From NCBI RefSeq assembly GCF_026891095.1, contig NZ_JAPTNL010000008.1, positions 62,001 to 126,000 of the forward strand: a DNA stretch of 64,000 nt. The letters run 5' to 3'. Source of the stretch: Roseovarius salincola (GTDB taxonomy: Bacteria > Pseudomonadota > Alphaproteobacteria > Rhodobacterales > Rhodobacteraceae). The notes below the pieces were generated by a model. That model did not search any database. It was not told the DNA's origin and saw only the letters and a list, made by a program, of their open reading frames with translations. How positions within the stretch are numbered: position 1 is the stretch's first letter; each line of letters begins with the position of its first letter. Made by a program: the position numbers and the translations under genes. Shown one piece after another: positions 27,016 to 35,338 of this stretch.

Positions 27016-28400
27016 GATATGTCTCGACCCGTGGGCAAGCGCCCGTTCTGAGCTTTGAAGAGGCGATGCTGACCGGGCTGGCGCGCGATGGCGGGCTTTA
27101 CCTGCCCGAAACCATCCCGCAGATGAGCGCCGCCGATATCGCAGCACTTGAGGGCGTGAGCTATGAAGAGGCGGCGTTCCGGGTGATGCGGCCCTTTATC
27201 GGCGACACCTTCACCGACGCGGAATTCCACGGTATCATCGCCCGCGCCTATGCCGGTTTCGGCCATGTCGCGCGCGCGCCGCTCAAAGAGCTGGACAGCG
27301 GGCATTTCCTGCTTGAACTGTTCCACGGCCCGACCCTGGCGTTCAAGGATTTCGCCATGCAGCTGATCGGCCAGCTGTTCGAGGCCGCGCTCAAGCGCAA
27401 TGGCCAGCGGGTCTGTATCGTGGGCGCCACCAGCGGCGACACCGGCAGCGCCGCGATCGAGGCCTTTCGCGGGCTGGATGCGGTGGACGTGTTCATCCTG
27501 TTCCCGCAAGGGCGCGTCAGCGAGGTGCAGCGCCGCCAGATGACCACACCGAGCGAATCCAATGTCCATGCGCTCGCCATCGAGGGGCATTTCGACGATG
27601 CCCAGGCCCGCGTGAAGGACATGTTCAACGATTTTCAGTTTCGCGACGCGGTGGGACTGGCCGGGGTCAATTCGATCAACTGGGCGCGGGTGCTGGCGCA
27701 GGTGGTCTATTACTTTACCTCCGCCGTCAGCCTTGGCGCGCCGCATCGCAAGGTCAGCTTCACCGTGCCGACCGGCAATTTCGGCGATGTCTTCGCCGGC
27801 TACATCGCGCGGCGCATGGGGCTGCCCATCGACCGGCTGGTGGTGGCCACCAACCAGAACGATATCCTGCACCGCTGCCTGAGCGCCGGGGACTACCGCC
27901 CCGACGGGGTGATCCCCTCGATCAGCCCGTCGATGGATATTCAGGTCAGCTCGAATTTCGAGCGCGCATTGTTCTATGCCTATGATCAGGATGGCGCCGC
28001 CGTCGGGCAATTGATGGACGAACTCAAGGCCGGCGGTTTCAAGGTCAGCCAGGGCGCGCTTGAAACATTGCGCGAGGCGTTCGACTCGGGGCGCTGCGAC
28101 GAGGATGAGACCAGCGCCACCATCCGCCGCGTATATGCCGGCAGTGGCGAGCTTTTGTGCCCGCACAGTGCCGTCGGCGTCAAGGTGGCCGACGAGATGC
28201 GCGTGCCGGGCACGCCGATGATCACGCTCGCCACCGCGCACCCGGCCAAGTTTCCCGCCGCCGTCGAAGAGGCCAGCGGCGTGCATCCCCCCTTGCCCGA
28301 GCGCATGTCGGACCTGTATGAGCGATCCGAACGCGTGACCGGGGTCGCCAACGATCTTGGCGCGATTGAAACACTGATCAAGGAACGGACCGGGCATTGA
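27012..28400 (+). CDS. thrC: Threonine synthase
   Basis: A 462-residue PLP enzyme converting O-phosphohomoserine to threonine. The PLP-binding lysine is K112 in 'HGPTLAFKDFAMQ'; the phosphate-binding 'GATSGDTGSAAIEAF' and the N-terminal 'MRYVSTRGQAPVLSFEEAML' are typical of the long (fungal/proteobacterial) ThrC class. It is coupled at both ends: ATGA with surf1 and TTGA with the M16 peptidase gene. The ctaE-surf1-thrC-M16 order is common in Rhodobacterales. Confidence 0.96.
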   Translation: MRYVSTRGQAPVLSFEEAMLTGLARDGGLYLPETIPQMSAADIAALEGVSYEEAAFRVMRPFIGDTFTDAEFHGIIARAYAGFGHVARAPLKELDSGHFLLELFHGPTLAFKDFAMQLIGQLFEAALKRNGQRVCIVGATSGDTGSAAIEAFRGLDAVDVFILFPQGRVSEVQRRQMTTPSESNVHALAIEGHFDDAQARVKDMFNDFQFRDAVGLAGVNSINWARVLAQVVYYFTSAVSLGAPHRKVSFTVPTGNFGDVFAGYIARRMGLPIDRLVVATNQNDILHRCLSAGDYRPDGVIPSISPSMDIQVSSNFERALFYAYDQDGAAVGQLMDELKAGGFKVSQGALETLREAFDSGRCDEDETSATIRRVYAGSGELLCPHSAVGVKVADEMRVPGTPMITLATAHPAKFPAAVEEASGVHPPLPERMSDLYERSERVTGVANDLGAIETLIKERTGH

Positions 28401-29659
28401 CCGTCAATCTGACTACGCTCGATAACGGGTTTCGCATCGTCACCGAACATATGCCAAGCCTCGAATCCGCCGCCATCGGGATCTGGGTGAATGTCGGGGC
28501 GCGTCACGAACGCGCCGAACAGAACGGCATCGCGCATTTCCTGGAACACATGGCCTTCAAGGGCACCGAGACGCGCAGCGCGCTGGCCATCGCCGAGGCG
28601 ATCGAGGATGTGGGCGGCTATATCAACGCCTATACCAGCCGCGAGGTCACCGCCTATTACGCGCGGGTGCTCAAGGATGACGTGCCGCTGGCGCTTGACG
28701 TGGTGGCCGACATCCTGCGCAACCCGGTCTTCGAGGGCCGCGAGATCGAGGTCGAGCGCGGTGTGATCCTCCAAGAGATCGGCCAGGCGCTGGATACGCC
28801 CGACGACATCATTTTCGACTGGCTTCAGGAAAAGGCCTATCCCGACCATCCGCTGGGGCGCACGATCCTTGGCCCCGAGGAACGCGTCGGGGCCTTCTCG
28901 CGCGCTGATCTCGAAGGGTTCGTCAAGGAACATTACGGCCCCGGCCAGATGGTGCTGGCCGCCGCCGGCGCGGTCGATCACGACGCGCTGGTGCGCGCCG
29001 CCGAGCGGCTCTTCGGCGACATGGCGCCCAAGGCGCCCTATGTGCCCGATACCGCGCGTTTCGCCGGGGGCGAAAGTCGCCGGGTCAAGGAACTGGAACA
29101 GGCGCATTTCGCGCTGGCCTTCGAGGGGCCGGATTACGCGCATCCCGATATCTACGCCGCGCAGATCTACGCTTCGGCGCTGGGCGGGTCGATGTCCTCG
29201 CGGCTGTTTCAGGAAGTCCGCGAACGGCGCGGGCTGTGCTATACGATCTTTGCGCAGGCCGGGGCCTATGCCGATACCGGCATGATGACGATCTATGCGG
29301 GCACCTCGCGCGACGAGATGGCCAATCTGGCGCAGATCACCATCGACGAGATGAAACGCGCCGCCGGGGATTTCCGCCCAGACGAGATAGAACGCGCCCG
29401 CGCACAGATGAAAGCGGGCCTGCTGATGGGGCTTGAAAGCCCCTCGAACCGGGCCGAACGGCTGGCGCGGATGCTCCAGATCTGGGGCCGCATTCCGCCC
29501 CTCGACGAGGTGATCGGCCGGATCGACGCCGTGAGCCTTTCGGATGTGCGCGCGCTGGCCGAACGCACGATCAGCACCGCCCCCGCCGCAATGGCGCTTT
29601 ACGGTCCGGTCGAAGCCGCGCCCAGCCTTCAGGCGCTCCAGGACAGGCGCGCCGCGTGA
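28397..29659 (+). CDS. M16 family zinc peptidase (mitochondrial processing peptidase beta-like)
   Basis: A 420-residue inverzincin. The zinc site HxxEH is H47-F-L-E50-H51 in 'GIAHFLEHMAFKGTE', and the third ligand Glu is in 'EVERGVILQEIGQ'. The C-terminal half carries the Arg/Tyr substrate-binding motif 'FQEVRERRGLCYTIFA'. It has no signal peptide. Starts at TTG overlapping the thrC stop. Such bacterial proteins are the closest relatives of MPP-beta; the natural substrate is unknown. Confidence 0.93.
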   Translation: MTVNLTTLDNGFRIVTEHMPSLESAAIGIWVNVGARHERAEQNGIAHFLEHMAFKGTETRSALAIAEAIEDVGGYINAYTSREVTAYYARVLKDDVPLALDVVADILRNPVFEGREIEVERGVILQEIGQALDTPDDIIFDWLQEKAYPDHPLGRTILGPEERVGAFSRADLEGFVKEHYGPGQMVLAAAGAVDHDALVRAAERLFGDMAPKAPYVPDTARFAGGESRRVKELEQAHFALAFEGPDYAHPDIYAAQIYASALGGSMSSRLFQEVRERRGLCYTIFAQAGAYADTGMMTIYAGTSRDEMANLAQITIDEMKRAAGDFRPDEIERARAQMKAGLLMGLESPSNRAERLARMLQIWGRIPPLDEVIGRIDAVSLSDVRALAERTISTAPAAMALYGPVEAAPSLQALQDRRAA

Positions 29660-30243
29660 TGTTCATCCCGCGCCGGAAAGTCAGGATCGAGACCGAGCGT
29701 CTGACCCTGCGCCAGCCGGTGCTGACCGATTACCGCGAATGGTCCGCCCTGCGCGAGGAAAGCGCCGCTTTCCTCATTCCGTGGGAGCCGACATGGGCCG
29801 ATGATCACCTTGCGCGCAAGGCGTTCTCCAACCGGGTCTACTGGGCGCAGCGATCGATCGCGCATTGCACCGCGCTGCCGCTCTTCCTGATCCGGCGCGA
29901 GGATAACGTGCTGGTCGGGGCGATCACGCTCGACAATATCCGCCGCGGCCCCGCACAGGCCGGGACGCTGGGCTACTGGACGGGCGCGGCCTTTGCACGC
30001 CAGGGCTACATGCGCGAGGCCATCCTCGCCGTGGTGCATCACGCCTTCGAGCGTCTTGACCTCAGCCGGATCGAGGCCGCCTGCCTCCCCGAGAATCAGG
30101 CGTCACGCGGCTTGCTGGAAAAATGCGGCTTCAAATACGAGGGCGTCGCGCAAAGCTATCTTCAGATCAACGGGCGCTGGCGGACGCATGTTCTTTATGC
30201 ATCGCTCAGGCGGGACCGGCGCGGGCGCACGGCAACAGGCTGA
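29659..30243 (+). CDS. GNAT family N-acetyltransferase (RimJ/RimL-like)
   Basis: A 194-residue acetyltransferase. It has the N-terminal 'IETERLTLRQPVLTDYREW' typical of RimJ/RimL-like proteins, acetyl-CoA binding loop 'GYWTGAAFARQGYMREAI', and 'ACLPENQASRGLLEKCGF'. These enzymes acetylate protein N-termini or small amines; the substrate is not evident. ATG overlaps the M16 stop (TGATG), with an alternative GTG three bases earlier. It is the last gene of the coupled run from surf1. Confidence 0.92.
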   Translation: MFIPRRKVRIETERLTLRQPVLTDYREWSALREESAAFLIPWEPTWADDHLARKAFSNRVYWAQRSIAHCTALPLFLIRREDNVLVGAITLDNIRRGPAQAGTLGYWTGAAFARQGYMREAILAVVHHAFERLDLSRIEAACLPENQASRGLLEKCGFKYEGVAQSYLQINGRWRTHVLYASLRRDRRGRTATG

Positions 30244-30294
30244 CGAGACCGGATTTCGTGCTATCCTTTCCCAAGGTCACGGGAGGTTGCATTC

Positions 30295-31128
30295 ATGATC
30301 CGTTTCGTCTTCGCTCTTGTCTTCGCGCAGATCTGCCTCGGCGCGCCCGCCCTCGCGCAGCAGGACCGCCGCCCGAGCCATTGCATCGCCATCGCGCAGA
30401 CCACGCCGGGGATTGCCTATCTTCACAAGGCCAGCTTTCGCGATCCGGTGCCGGATCATTCGGTGCGCCTGCGCTATATCGCGCATGCGTCCTTTCTGAT
30501 CCAGACCGAAGACGGGCTGTCGGCGGTCACCGATTTCACCGGCTTTGTGGGCAATGTCGATTTCATCCCCGATGTCGTGACCATGAACCATGCCCATTCG
30601 ACCCATTGGACCGCCAACCCCGACCCGTTGATCCCCAATGTCCTGCCCGGCTGGGGCGAATTTGGCGAGGGGGTGGATCATCATGTCGATCTCGGGTCCA
30701 TGCTGGTGCGCAATGTACCCACCGATATCCGAAGCTGGGACGGCACGGTCGAAACCAACGGCAACTCGATCTTCGTCTTCGAGGCGGCGGGGCTGTGCAT
30801 CGCACATCTTGGCCATCTGCATCACGAACCGAGCGATGAACAATACGCGGCGCTGGGGCGGATGGATGTGGTGATGGCGCCGGTCGATGGCGGGCTGACG
30901 CTGCCGCTCGAGAACATGATGAACGTGCTGCGCCGCACCAAGGCGCGGATCGTGATTCCGATGCACTGGTTCGCCGATGGCTCGCTGGGGCGGTTCCTGT
31001 CGGGAATGGAGGATGCCTTCGACATCATCGACACCGGCGCGCATGAGATCACCGTTTCGCTGCGCAGCCTGCCCGCACGGCCCACGATCATGGTGCTGCG
31101 CCCGGCCTATCTGCGCGAGGACGAGTAG
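30295..31128 (+). CDS. Secreted metallo-beta-lactamase-fold protein with altered HxHxDH motif
   Basis: A 277-residue protein with signal peptide MIRFVFALVFAQICLGAPALA (cleavage near ALAQ). The fold resembles UlaG-type metal hydrolases: 'LRYIAHASFLIQTEDG', then 'MNHAHSTHW' at the metal site, 'CIAHLGHLHHEP', and 'RIVIPMHWFADG'. The canonical Asp of HxHxDH is replaced by Thr (HAHSTH), so one metal site may be changed or lost. It is a single gene with its own 'GGGAGG' ribosome site. Substrate unknown. Confidence 0.8.
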   Translation: MIRFVFALVFAQICLGAPALAQQDRRPSHCIAIAQTTPGIAYLHKASFRDPVPDHSVRLRYIAHASFLIQTEDGLSAVTDFTGFVGNVDFIPDVVTMNHAHSTHWTANPDPLIPNVLPGWGEFGEGVDHHVDLGSMLVRNVPTDIRSWDGTVETNGNSIFVFEAAGLCIAHLGHLHHEPSDEQYAALGRMDVVMAPVDGGLTLPLENMMNVLRRTKARIVIPMHWFADGSLGRFLSGMEDAFDIIDTGAHEITVSLRSLPARPTIMVLRPAYLREDE

Positions 31129-31212
31129 CGCGGCGCGCATCGGTCTCCTCCCTTCTCGTCCCGTCGGGCAGGAAGAACTGGACTGCGCGGCGCCACATGG
31201 TAGCAAAGCCCC

Positions 31213-32631
31213 ATGACTCTCAATCCCGTGACCCCCGCCTTCATCGCCGACCTCAAGGCGGCGCTTCCCGAAACCGCCCTGCGTGAAACCGCACCGCATT
31301 ACCTCGAAGAGCCGCGCGGGCGCTGGCAGGGGCAGGCAGGTGTCGTGGTGGCGCCGCAGACCACCGAGGATGTGGCGACGGTGATCCGCGCCGCAGCGGC
31401 GGCGCGCGTGCCGGTGGTGCCCTATGGCGGGGGCACGGGGCTGGTGGGCGGGCAGATTGCGCCCGACGGCCCCGCGCCGGTGGTGCTGAGCCTCGAGCGG
31501 ATGCGCGCGGTGCGCGCGATCCACCCGCGCGAGAACCTGATGCTGGTCGAGGCGGGCGCGATCCTCTCCGATGTCCATGACGCCGCCGCCGGGGCCGGGC
31601 TTCTCTTTCCGCTCAGCATCGCCGCCAAGGGCAGCGCGCGGATCGGCGGCTTGCTGGCGACCAATGCGGGGGGCGTGAACGTGCTGCGCTACGGCAATGC
31701 GCGCGAGCTGTGTCTGGGCCTCGAGGCGGTGCTGCCCGACGGGCAGGTCTGGCACGGGCTCAAGCGGCTGCGCAAGGACAATACGGGCTATGACCTCAAG
31801 GACCTTCTGATCGGCGCCGAAGGCACGCTGGGCGTGATCACCGCCGCCACCTTGCGCCTTGCGCCCCGGCCCGCGGGCGAGGGCACGGCGCTGATGGTGG
31901 TCGAAAGCCCGGCGGCGGCGCTCGATCTGCTGTCGCTGGCGCGCGACCAGCTGGGCGAAGGGGTGAGCGCCTTTGAACTCATCCACCGCGCCGGGCTCGA
32001 TTTCCTTGCCGAAACCCTGCCGGACATCCGCCAGCCCTTCGCCGAGCCCCCCGAATGGTTCGTGCTGGTCGATATCGGCCTTGCGCGCGGCCTCGATCCG
32101 GGCACGGCGCTCGAGACGCTCTTTGCCGAAGGGCTGGAGGCGGGGCTGGTAAGCGACGGCATGATCGCCCAGAGCGAGGCGCAGCGCCATGATTTCTGGG
32201 AAATGCGCGAGCAGATTCCCGAGGGCAACCGGCTGATCGGCGCGTTGAGTTCGCATGACATCTCGCTGCCGCTCGAGGCGATCCCGGATTTCATCGCCCG
32301 CGCGCCTGATCATATCGCCCGGCTTGGCGCGTTCCGCATCAACTGTTTCGGGCATCTGGGGGATGGCAACCTGCATTACAACGTCTTTCCCGCCCAAGGC
32401 CAGCGGCGCGACGACCATCTTGACGCGCGCGACGCGATCACGCGCTGCGTGCATGACCTGGTTCACGACATGGGCGGCTCGGTCAGCGCCGAACACGGGA
32501 TCGGGCGGCTCAAGGTCGGGGATCTCGAACGCTATGGCGACCCGGCCAAGCTCTCGGCGATGCGCGCGATCAAATCGGCGCTCGACCCTCTGGGTATCAT
32601 GAACCCCGGCGCGGTGCTCAGGCAGGCGTGA
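31213..32631 (+). CDS. FAD-binding oxidase/dehydrogenase of the GlcD/D-2-hydroxyacid family
   Basis: A 472-residue PCMH-type flavoprotein. The FAD-binding N-terminal domain (about 40-220) has 'VPVVPYGGGTGLVGGQIAPD' and 'NAGGVNVLRYGNARELCLGL'. The C-terminal cap has 'FGHLGDGNLHYNVF' and 'SVSAEHGIGRLKVGD', whose His residues usually bind a metal in D-2-hydroxyglutarate, D-lactate and glycolate dehydrogenases. No glcE/glcF subunits adjoin, which favours a single-subunit enzyme of the D-2-hydroxyglutarate or D-lactate dehydrogenase type. Substrate cannot be fixed from sequence. Confidence 0.9.
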   Translation: MTLNPVTPAFIADLKAALPETALRETAPHYLEEPRGRWQGQAGVVVAPQTTEDVATVIRAAAAARVPVVPYGGGTGLVGGQIAPDGPAPVVLSLERMRAVRAIHPRENLMLVEAGAILSDVHDAAAGAGLLFPLSIAAKGSARIGGLLATNAGGVNVLRYGNARELCLGLEAVLPDGQVWHGLKRLRKDNTGYDLKDLLIGAEGTLGVITAATLRLAPRPAGEGTALMVVESPAAALDLLSLARDQLGEGVSAFELIHRAGLDFLAETLPDIRQPFAEPPEWFVLVDIGLARGLDPGTALETLFAEGLEAGLVSDGMIAQSEAQRHDFWEMREQIPEGNRLIGALSSHDISLPLEAIPDFIARAPDHIARLGAFRINCFGHLGDGNLHYNVFPAQGQRRDDHLDARDAITRCVHDLVHDMGGSVSAEHGIGRLKVGDLERYGDPAKLSAMRAIKSALDPLGIMNPGAVLRQA

Positions 32632-32670
32632 TCCGGATGAGCGCCTGCGGCGCGCCCGATGCGTTTGGTC

Positions 32671-32775
32671 AGGGGGCGCGGCCCCCTCTTGGCCTTCGGC
32701 CAATTCACCCCCGGAGTATTTTTCGCAAGATGAAGGGCAGGGCGCATCCCGGGCTTCATCTTGCCCAAAATACTC
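32671..32775. repeat. REP-like intergenic palindromic element
   Basis: Three consecutive inverted repeats: AGGGGGC-GCG-GCCCCCT (32671-32687); TTGGCC-TTC-GGCCAA (32689-32703); and a long one whose arms, GAGTATTTTTCGCAAGATGAAG (32714-32735) and its near-perfect complement (32754-32775), differ at two positions around an 18-base loop. The 32632-32805 gap holds no gene. The element sits between convergent genes, where it could act as a bidirectional terminator. From memory, similar strings recur between genes in Rhodobacterales. Confidence 0.75.
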
Positions 32776-32805
32776 GAATGCAACGGTTCAGGCCGGGTGC
32801 GGCGC

Positions 32806-33285
32806 TTATTCGTCGGGTGTGGCGTGGATCGCGAATTGTTCCAGCCCGGCCTCCTGCGCCTCGATCACGCGAAAGCTTTCGCGCACGCCCGCGTCGGTCA
32901 GCTCGCGCGCCACGGTCAAGAGGGTGTTGGGGGCGTGTTCCTCGCAAAGCTCGGTCATATGGGCGATTTCGGCCGCGGCCACAGGGTGGGCGGCGGTGAT
33001 GTCGGGGGCGCCGTAGAGATCGACGAAATGCTGTGCCAGCGTCTGCGTAAGCGCGTCGCGTTCGGCGGGTTCGACCGTGGTGACCGCGACGAAAGTCACA
33101 CGGCCCGATGTCTCGAGCCCAAGCCAGCCATTGGCGAAGGCCTGGCGCTGCTTGCCGGTCAGGTCGGCCTCGGTCCAGTCCGAGAATTCGAACCCGCCGG
33201 GGATGCACCATTCGCCGGTGCGCGCCGGATTGGCATAGACCCGCAGGTCGCTTTCGTCGAAATGGATCGCGCGCGCCAGTTTCAT
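32806..33285 (-). CDS. DUF6505 family protein
   Basis: A 159-residue soluble protein without signal or membrane segment, beginning MKLARAIHFDESDLRVYANP and containing 'PARTGEWCIPGGFEFSDW'. I recognise it as the DUF6505 family that accompanies formate dehydrogenase/Mrp clusters in Rhodobacterales; no biochemical function is known to me. The ATG overlaps the stop of the ligase-like gene (ATGA) and AGGAAAA precedes it. The longer frame to 33441 lies inside that upstream gene and is not the start. Confidence 0.75.
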   Translation of the reverse strand: MKLARAIHFDESDLRVYANPARTGEWCIPGGFEFSDWTEADLTGKQRQAFANGWLGLETSGRVTFVAVTTVEPAERDALTQTLAQHFVDLYGAPDITAAHPVAAAEIAHMTELCEEHAPNTLLTVARELTDAGVRESFRVIEAQEAGLEQFAIHATPDE

Positions 33286-33995
33286 TTTTCCTGCTCCAGT
33301 ATCGTGCTCAGCGCCACAAGATGGGTCTTTGCGTTCTCGTCGCGCAGGAGCATGCCGAAATTCTCGTCGATGCCAAGGAAGGTGCCCGTGAGTTCGCCTT
33401 GCGTCACCGGCTCGCCGATCCCTTTCGCGAGGCCGCGCCATTGTGCGTGCAGGGCGCGCGGCCCTTCGTCTTCCCAGCGGGTGATCCAGTTGAGCGTATG
33501 GCGCGCCCAGGCTTCGAGCAGTTCGGTCGCGTCCACATCGGCGCAGCCCTCGTCGTAAAGCGCGGTGGTGTCGGGCTGAGCGCCGCCGTCATGCGCACCC
33601 GCCGCAAGCAGCGGCAATTCGAGCCCCACCACCAGCCAGCCTGGCAGCTCGTCGGGGCGCGCATGGCCGGCCATGACGCGCAGCCGCCCGCAGGCGGCGC
33701 CGTTCACCCGCAGTCCGCCGGCCCATTCCAGATGCACCGCCACTTCCGGCGGGCCAAGCGCGCCGAGCGCGTTCTGGAACCCCAGGGCGCAGGCGGGCAG
33801 CATGGCCATCGCCTGTTCCAGCGGCACTTCGGGGGCCATGACAAGCGCCGCCGCCAGCCGGTTCGCCGCGATATTATGGACGATCAGCCCCGCGTCGCAG
33901 CCAAGTGCGGCCATGGCGCAGGCCTTGTCGAACGGGTCGATCCCGGCATCCACCGGGTGGCCCGACATCAGCGGCGGGAAGGCGGGTTCGCTCAT
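33282..33995 (-). CDS. Biotin/lipoate-protein-ligase-like protein (DUF4444 C-terminus)
   Basis: A 237-residue protein with a ligase-like N-terminal fold ('PEVPLEQAMAMLPACALGFQ', 'VHLEWAGGLRVNGAACGRLR') and a C-terminal beta-barrel of BPL-C/DUF4444 type ('GELTGTFLGIDENFGMLLRD'). The adenylate-binding lysine motif of true biotin ligases (GRGRxxR and KWPND) is not evident: the corresponding segment reads 'LEWAGGLRVNGAA'. It may therefore bind a cofactor without ligating biotin. Coupled by ATGA to the DUF6505 gene, 10 bases after mrp. The start at 33995 has GAGGGG upstream. Confidence 0.75.
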   Translation of the reverse strand: MSEPAFPPLMSGHPVDAGIDPFDKACAMAALGCDAGLIVHNIAANRLAAALVMAPEVPLEQAMAMLPACALGFQNALGALGPPEVAVHLEWAGGLRVNGAACGRLRVMAGHARPDELPGWLVVGLELPLLAAGAHDGGAQPDTTALYDEGCADVDATELLEAWARHTLNWITRWEDEGPRALHAQWRGLAKGIGEPVTQGELTGTFLGIDENFGMLLRDENAKTHLVALSTILEQEK

Positions 33996-34005
33996 GCGGT
34001 GCCCC

Positions 34006-35070
34006 TCATGCCACGCCTTGCGCCACCAGCGCGCGGGCCACGTCGCGGAAGGCCTGCGCCTGGGGTGCGTCGGGTTTGGAGACCACGATCGGCGCGCCGC
34101 CATCCGAGGCGGTGCGGATGTCGATATGCAGCGGCACTTCGGCCATCAGCGGCACGCCCATCTTCTTGCATTCCGCCTTGACGCCGCCATGGCCGAAGAC
34201 GTGTTCCTCATGGCCGCACTGGCTGCAGATATGGGTGGACATGTTCTCGATCATGCCCAGCACCGGCACCTTGAGCTGGTTGAACATGTCGATCCCCTTG
34301 CGCGCATCCAGAAGCGCCACGTCCTGCGGGGTCGAGACGATGATCGCCCCGTCCACCACCGCCTTTTGCGCCAGTGTCATCGACACGTCGCCCGTGCCCG
34401 GCGGCAGATCCACCAGCAACACGTCGAGCGCGCCCCATTGCACCTGCATCAGCATCTGCTGCAGCGCCCCCATCAGCATCGGCCCGCGCCAGACCACCGC
34501 CTGATCCTCGTTGGTCATCAGCCCGATCGACATCATGGTGACACCGTGATTGCGCATCGGCAGGATGGTCTTGCCGTCGGGGCTGGCGGGGCGGCCCGAC
34601 ACGCCCAGCATCCTGGGCTGGCTGGGGCCGTAGACATCGGCATCCAGCAGCCCCACGCGCCGCCCCTCGGCGGCCAGCGCGCAGGCGAGATTGGCCGAGA
34701 CCGTGGATTTGCCGACCCCGCCCTTGCCGCTGGCGATGGCGATGATGTGGTTCACGCCGGGCACGCGCTCTGGCCCCTTCGCTTCGGGCTTGCGCTGCGC
34801 CTTCAGGTCGGGGGGCGCCTTGGCACTGTGGGCGGTCAGCACCGCCGAGACCTCGGTCACGCCGTCAAGCGCTTTCACAGCCGCCTCGGCGGCGGCGCGC
34901 ACGGGTTCGTAGATATCCGCCCTGGCCGGGTCGATCTCGAGCACGAAGCGCACCGCGCCGCCCTCGACATTCAGGCCGCGCGTGATGCCCGCCGCGACGA
35001 TATCGGAGCCGCTCTGCGGATCGTTGATCTCTTTGAGCGCCGCGAGGACGCCATCTCTTGTCAATGCCAC
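34006..35070 (-). CDS. mrp: Mrp/NBP35-family iron-sulfur carrier ATPase
   Basis: A 354-residue P-loop protein that carries and transfers Fe-S clusters. Residues 1-90 are an FeS_assembly_P/MIP18 domain; the ParA-like ATPase has the deviant Walker A 'GKGGVGKS' (115-122), 'GLLDADVYGPSQPRMLG', and a cluster-binding CxxC in 'HICSQCGHE'. It starts at a GTG two bases past the DUF6494 stop with AGGACTGACC upstream. Standing beside the formate dehydrogenase genes, it may deliver clusters to that iron-sulfur-rich enzyme, but Mrp proteins are also general. Confidence 0.95.
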   Translation of the reverse strand: MALTRDGVLAALKEINDPQSGSDIVAAGITRGLNVEGGAVRFVLEIDPARADIYEPVRAAAEAAVKALDGVTEVSAVLTAHSAKAPPDLKAQRKPEAKGPERVPGVNHIIAIASGKGGVGKSTVSANLACALAAEGRRVGLLDADVYGPSQPRMLGVSGRPASPDGKTILPMRNHGVTMMSIGLMTNEDQAVVWRGPMLMGALQQMLMQVQWGALDVLLVDLPPGTGDVSMTLAQKAVVDGAIIVSTPQDVALLDARKGIDMFNQLKVPVLGMIENMSTHICSQCGHEEHVFGHGGVKAECKKMGVPLMAEVPLHIDIRTASDGGAPIVVSKPDAPQAQAFRDVARALVAQGVA

Positions 35071-35072
35071 GG

Positions 35073-35276
35073 TCAGTCCTGTCCCTTGATGGTGCCGGTC
35101 ACTTCATGTTCGACGTCCAGCCCCTCGATTGTCAGGACCATCCGGGCCTTGAAGCTGCGCCCCTCGAGGTCGCCTGCATTACGCAGCGCTTCCTCGATCG
35201 CCTGTTGCGAGGTGACGCCCACCTGCTTGAGGAACTTGCGCATGGACATGTTGTAATCGCTGATGTCGTTGCTCAT
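35073..35276 (-). CDS. DUF6494 family small protein
   Basis: A 67-residue protein beginning MSNDISDYNMSMRKFLKQVG with a helix-rich N-terminal half and a beta-strand tail ('RMVLTIEGLDVEHEVTG'). I recognise it as the DUF6494 family; function unknown. First gene of the operon DUF6494-mrp-ligase-DUF6505, all with tiny gaps or overlaps. GGGAGAC precedes the ATG. Divergent from the cytochrome gene at 35339, with 62 bases shared for both promoters. Confidence 0.75.
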   Translation of the reverse strand: MSNDISDYNMSMRKFLKQVGVTSQQAIEEALRNAGDLEGRSFKARMVLTIEGLDVEHEVTGTIKGQD

Positions 35277-35338
35277 GTCGGTCTCCCTTCGTTTCAAGAT
35301 CGTTGACGCGAGACGCCCCGGTTATCTACCCTTGGGCC

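Noticed and set aside
30277..32703. 808-codon minus-strand open frame
   Set aside because: It lies opposite the metallo-beta-lactamase-fold and FAD-oxidase genes, both well supported; its composition (Arg/His/Gln-rich) is a typical antisense artefact.
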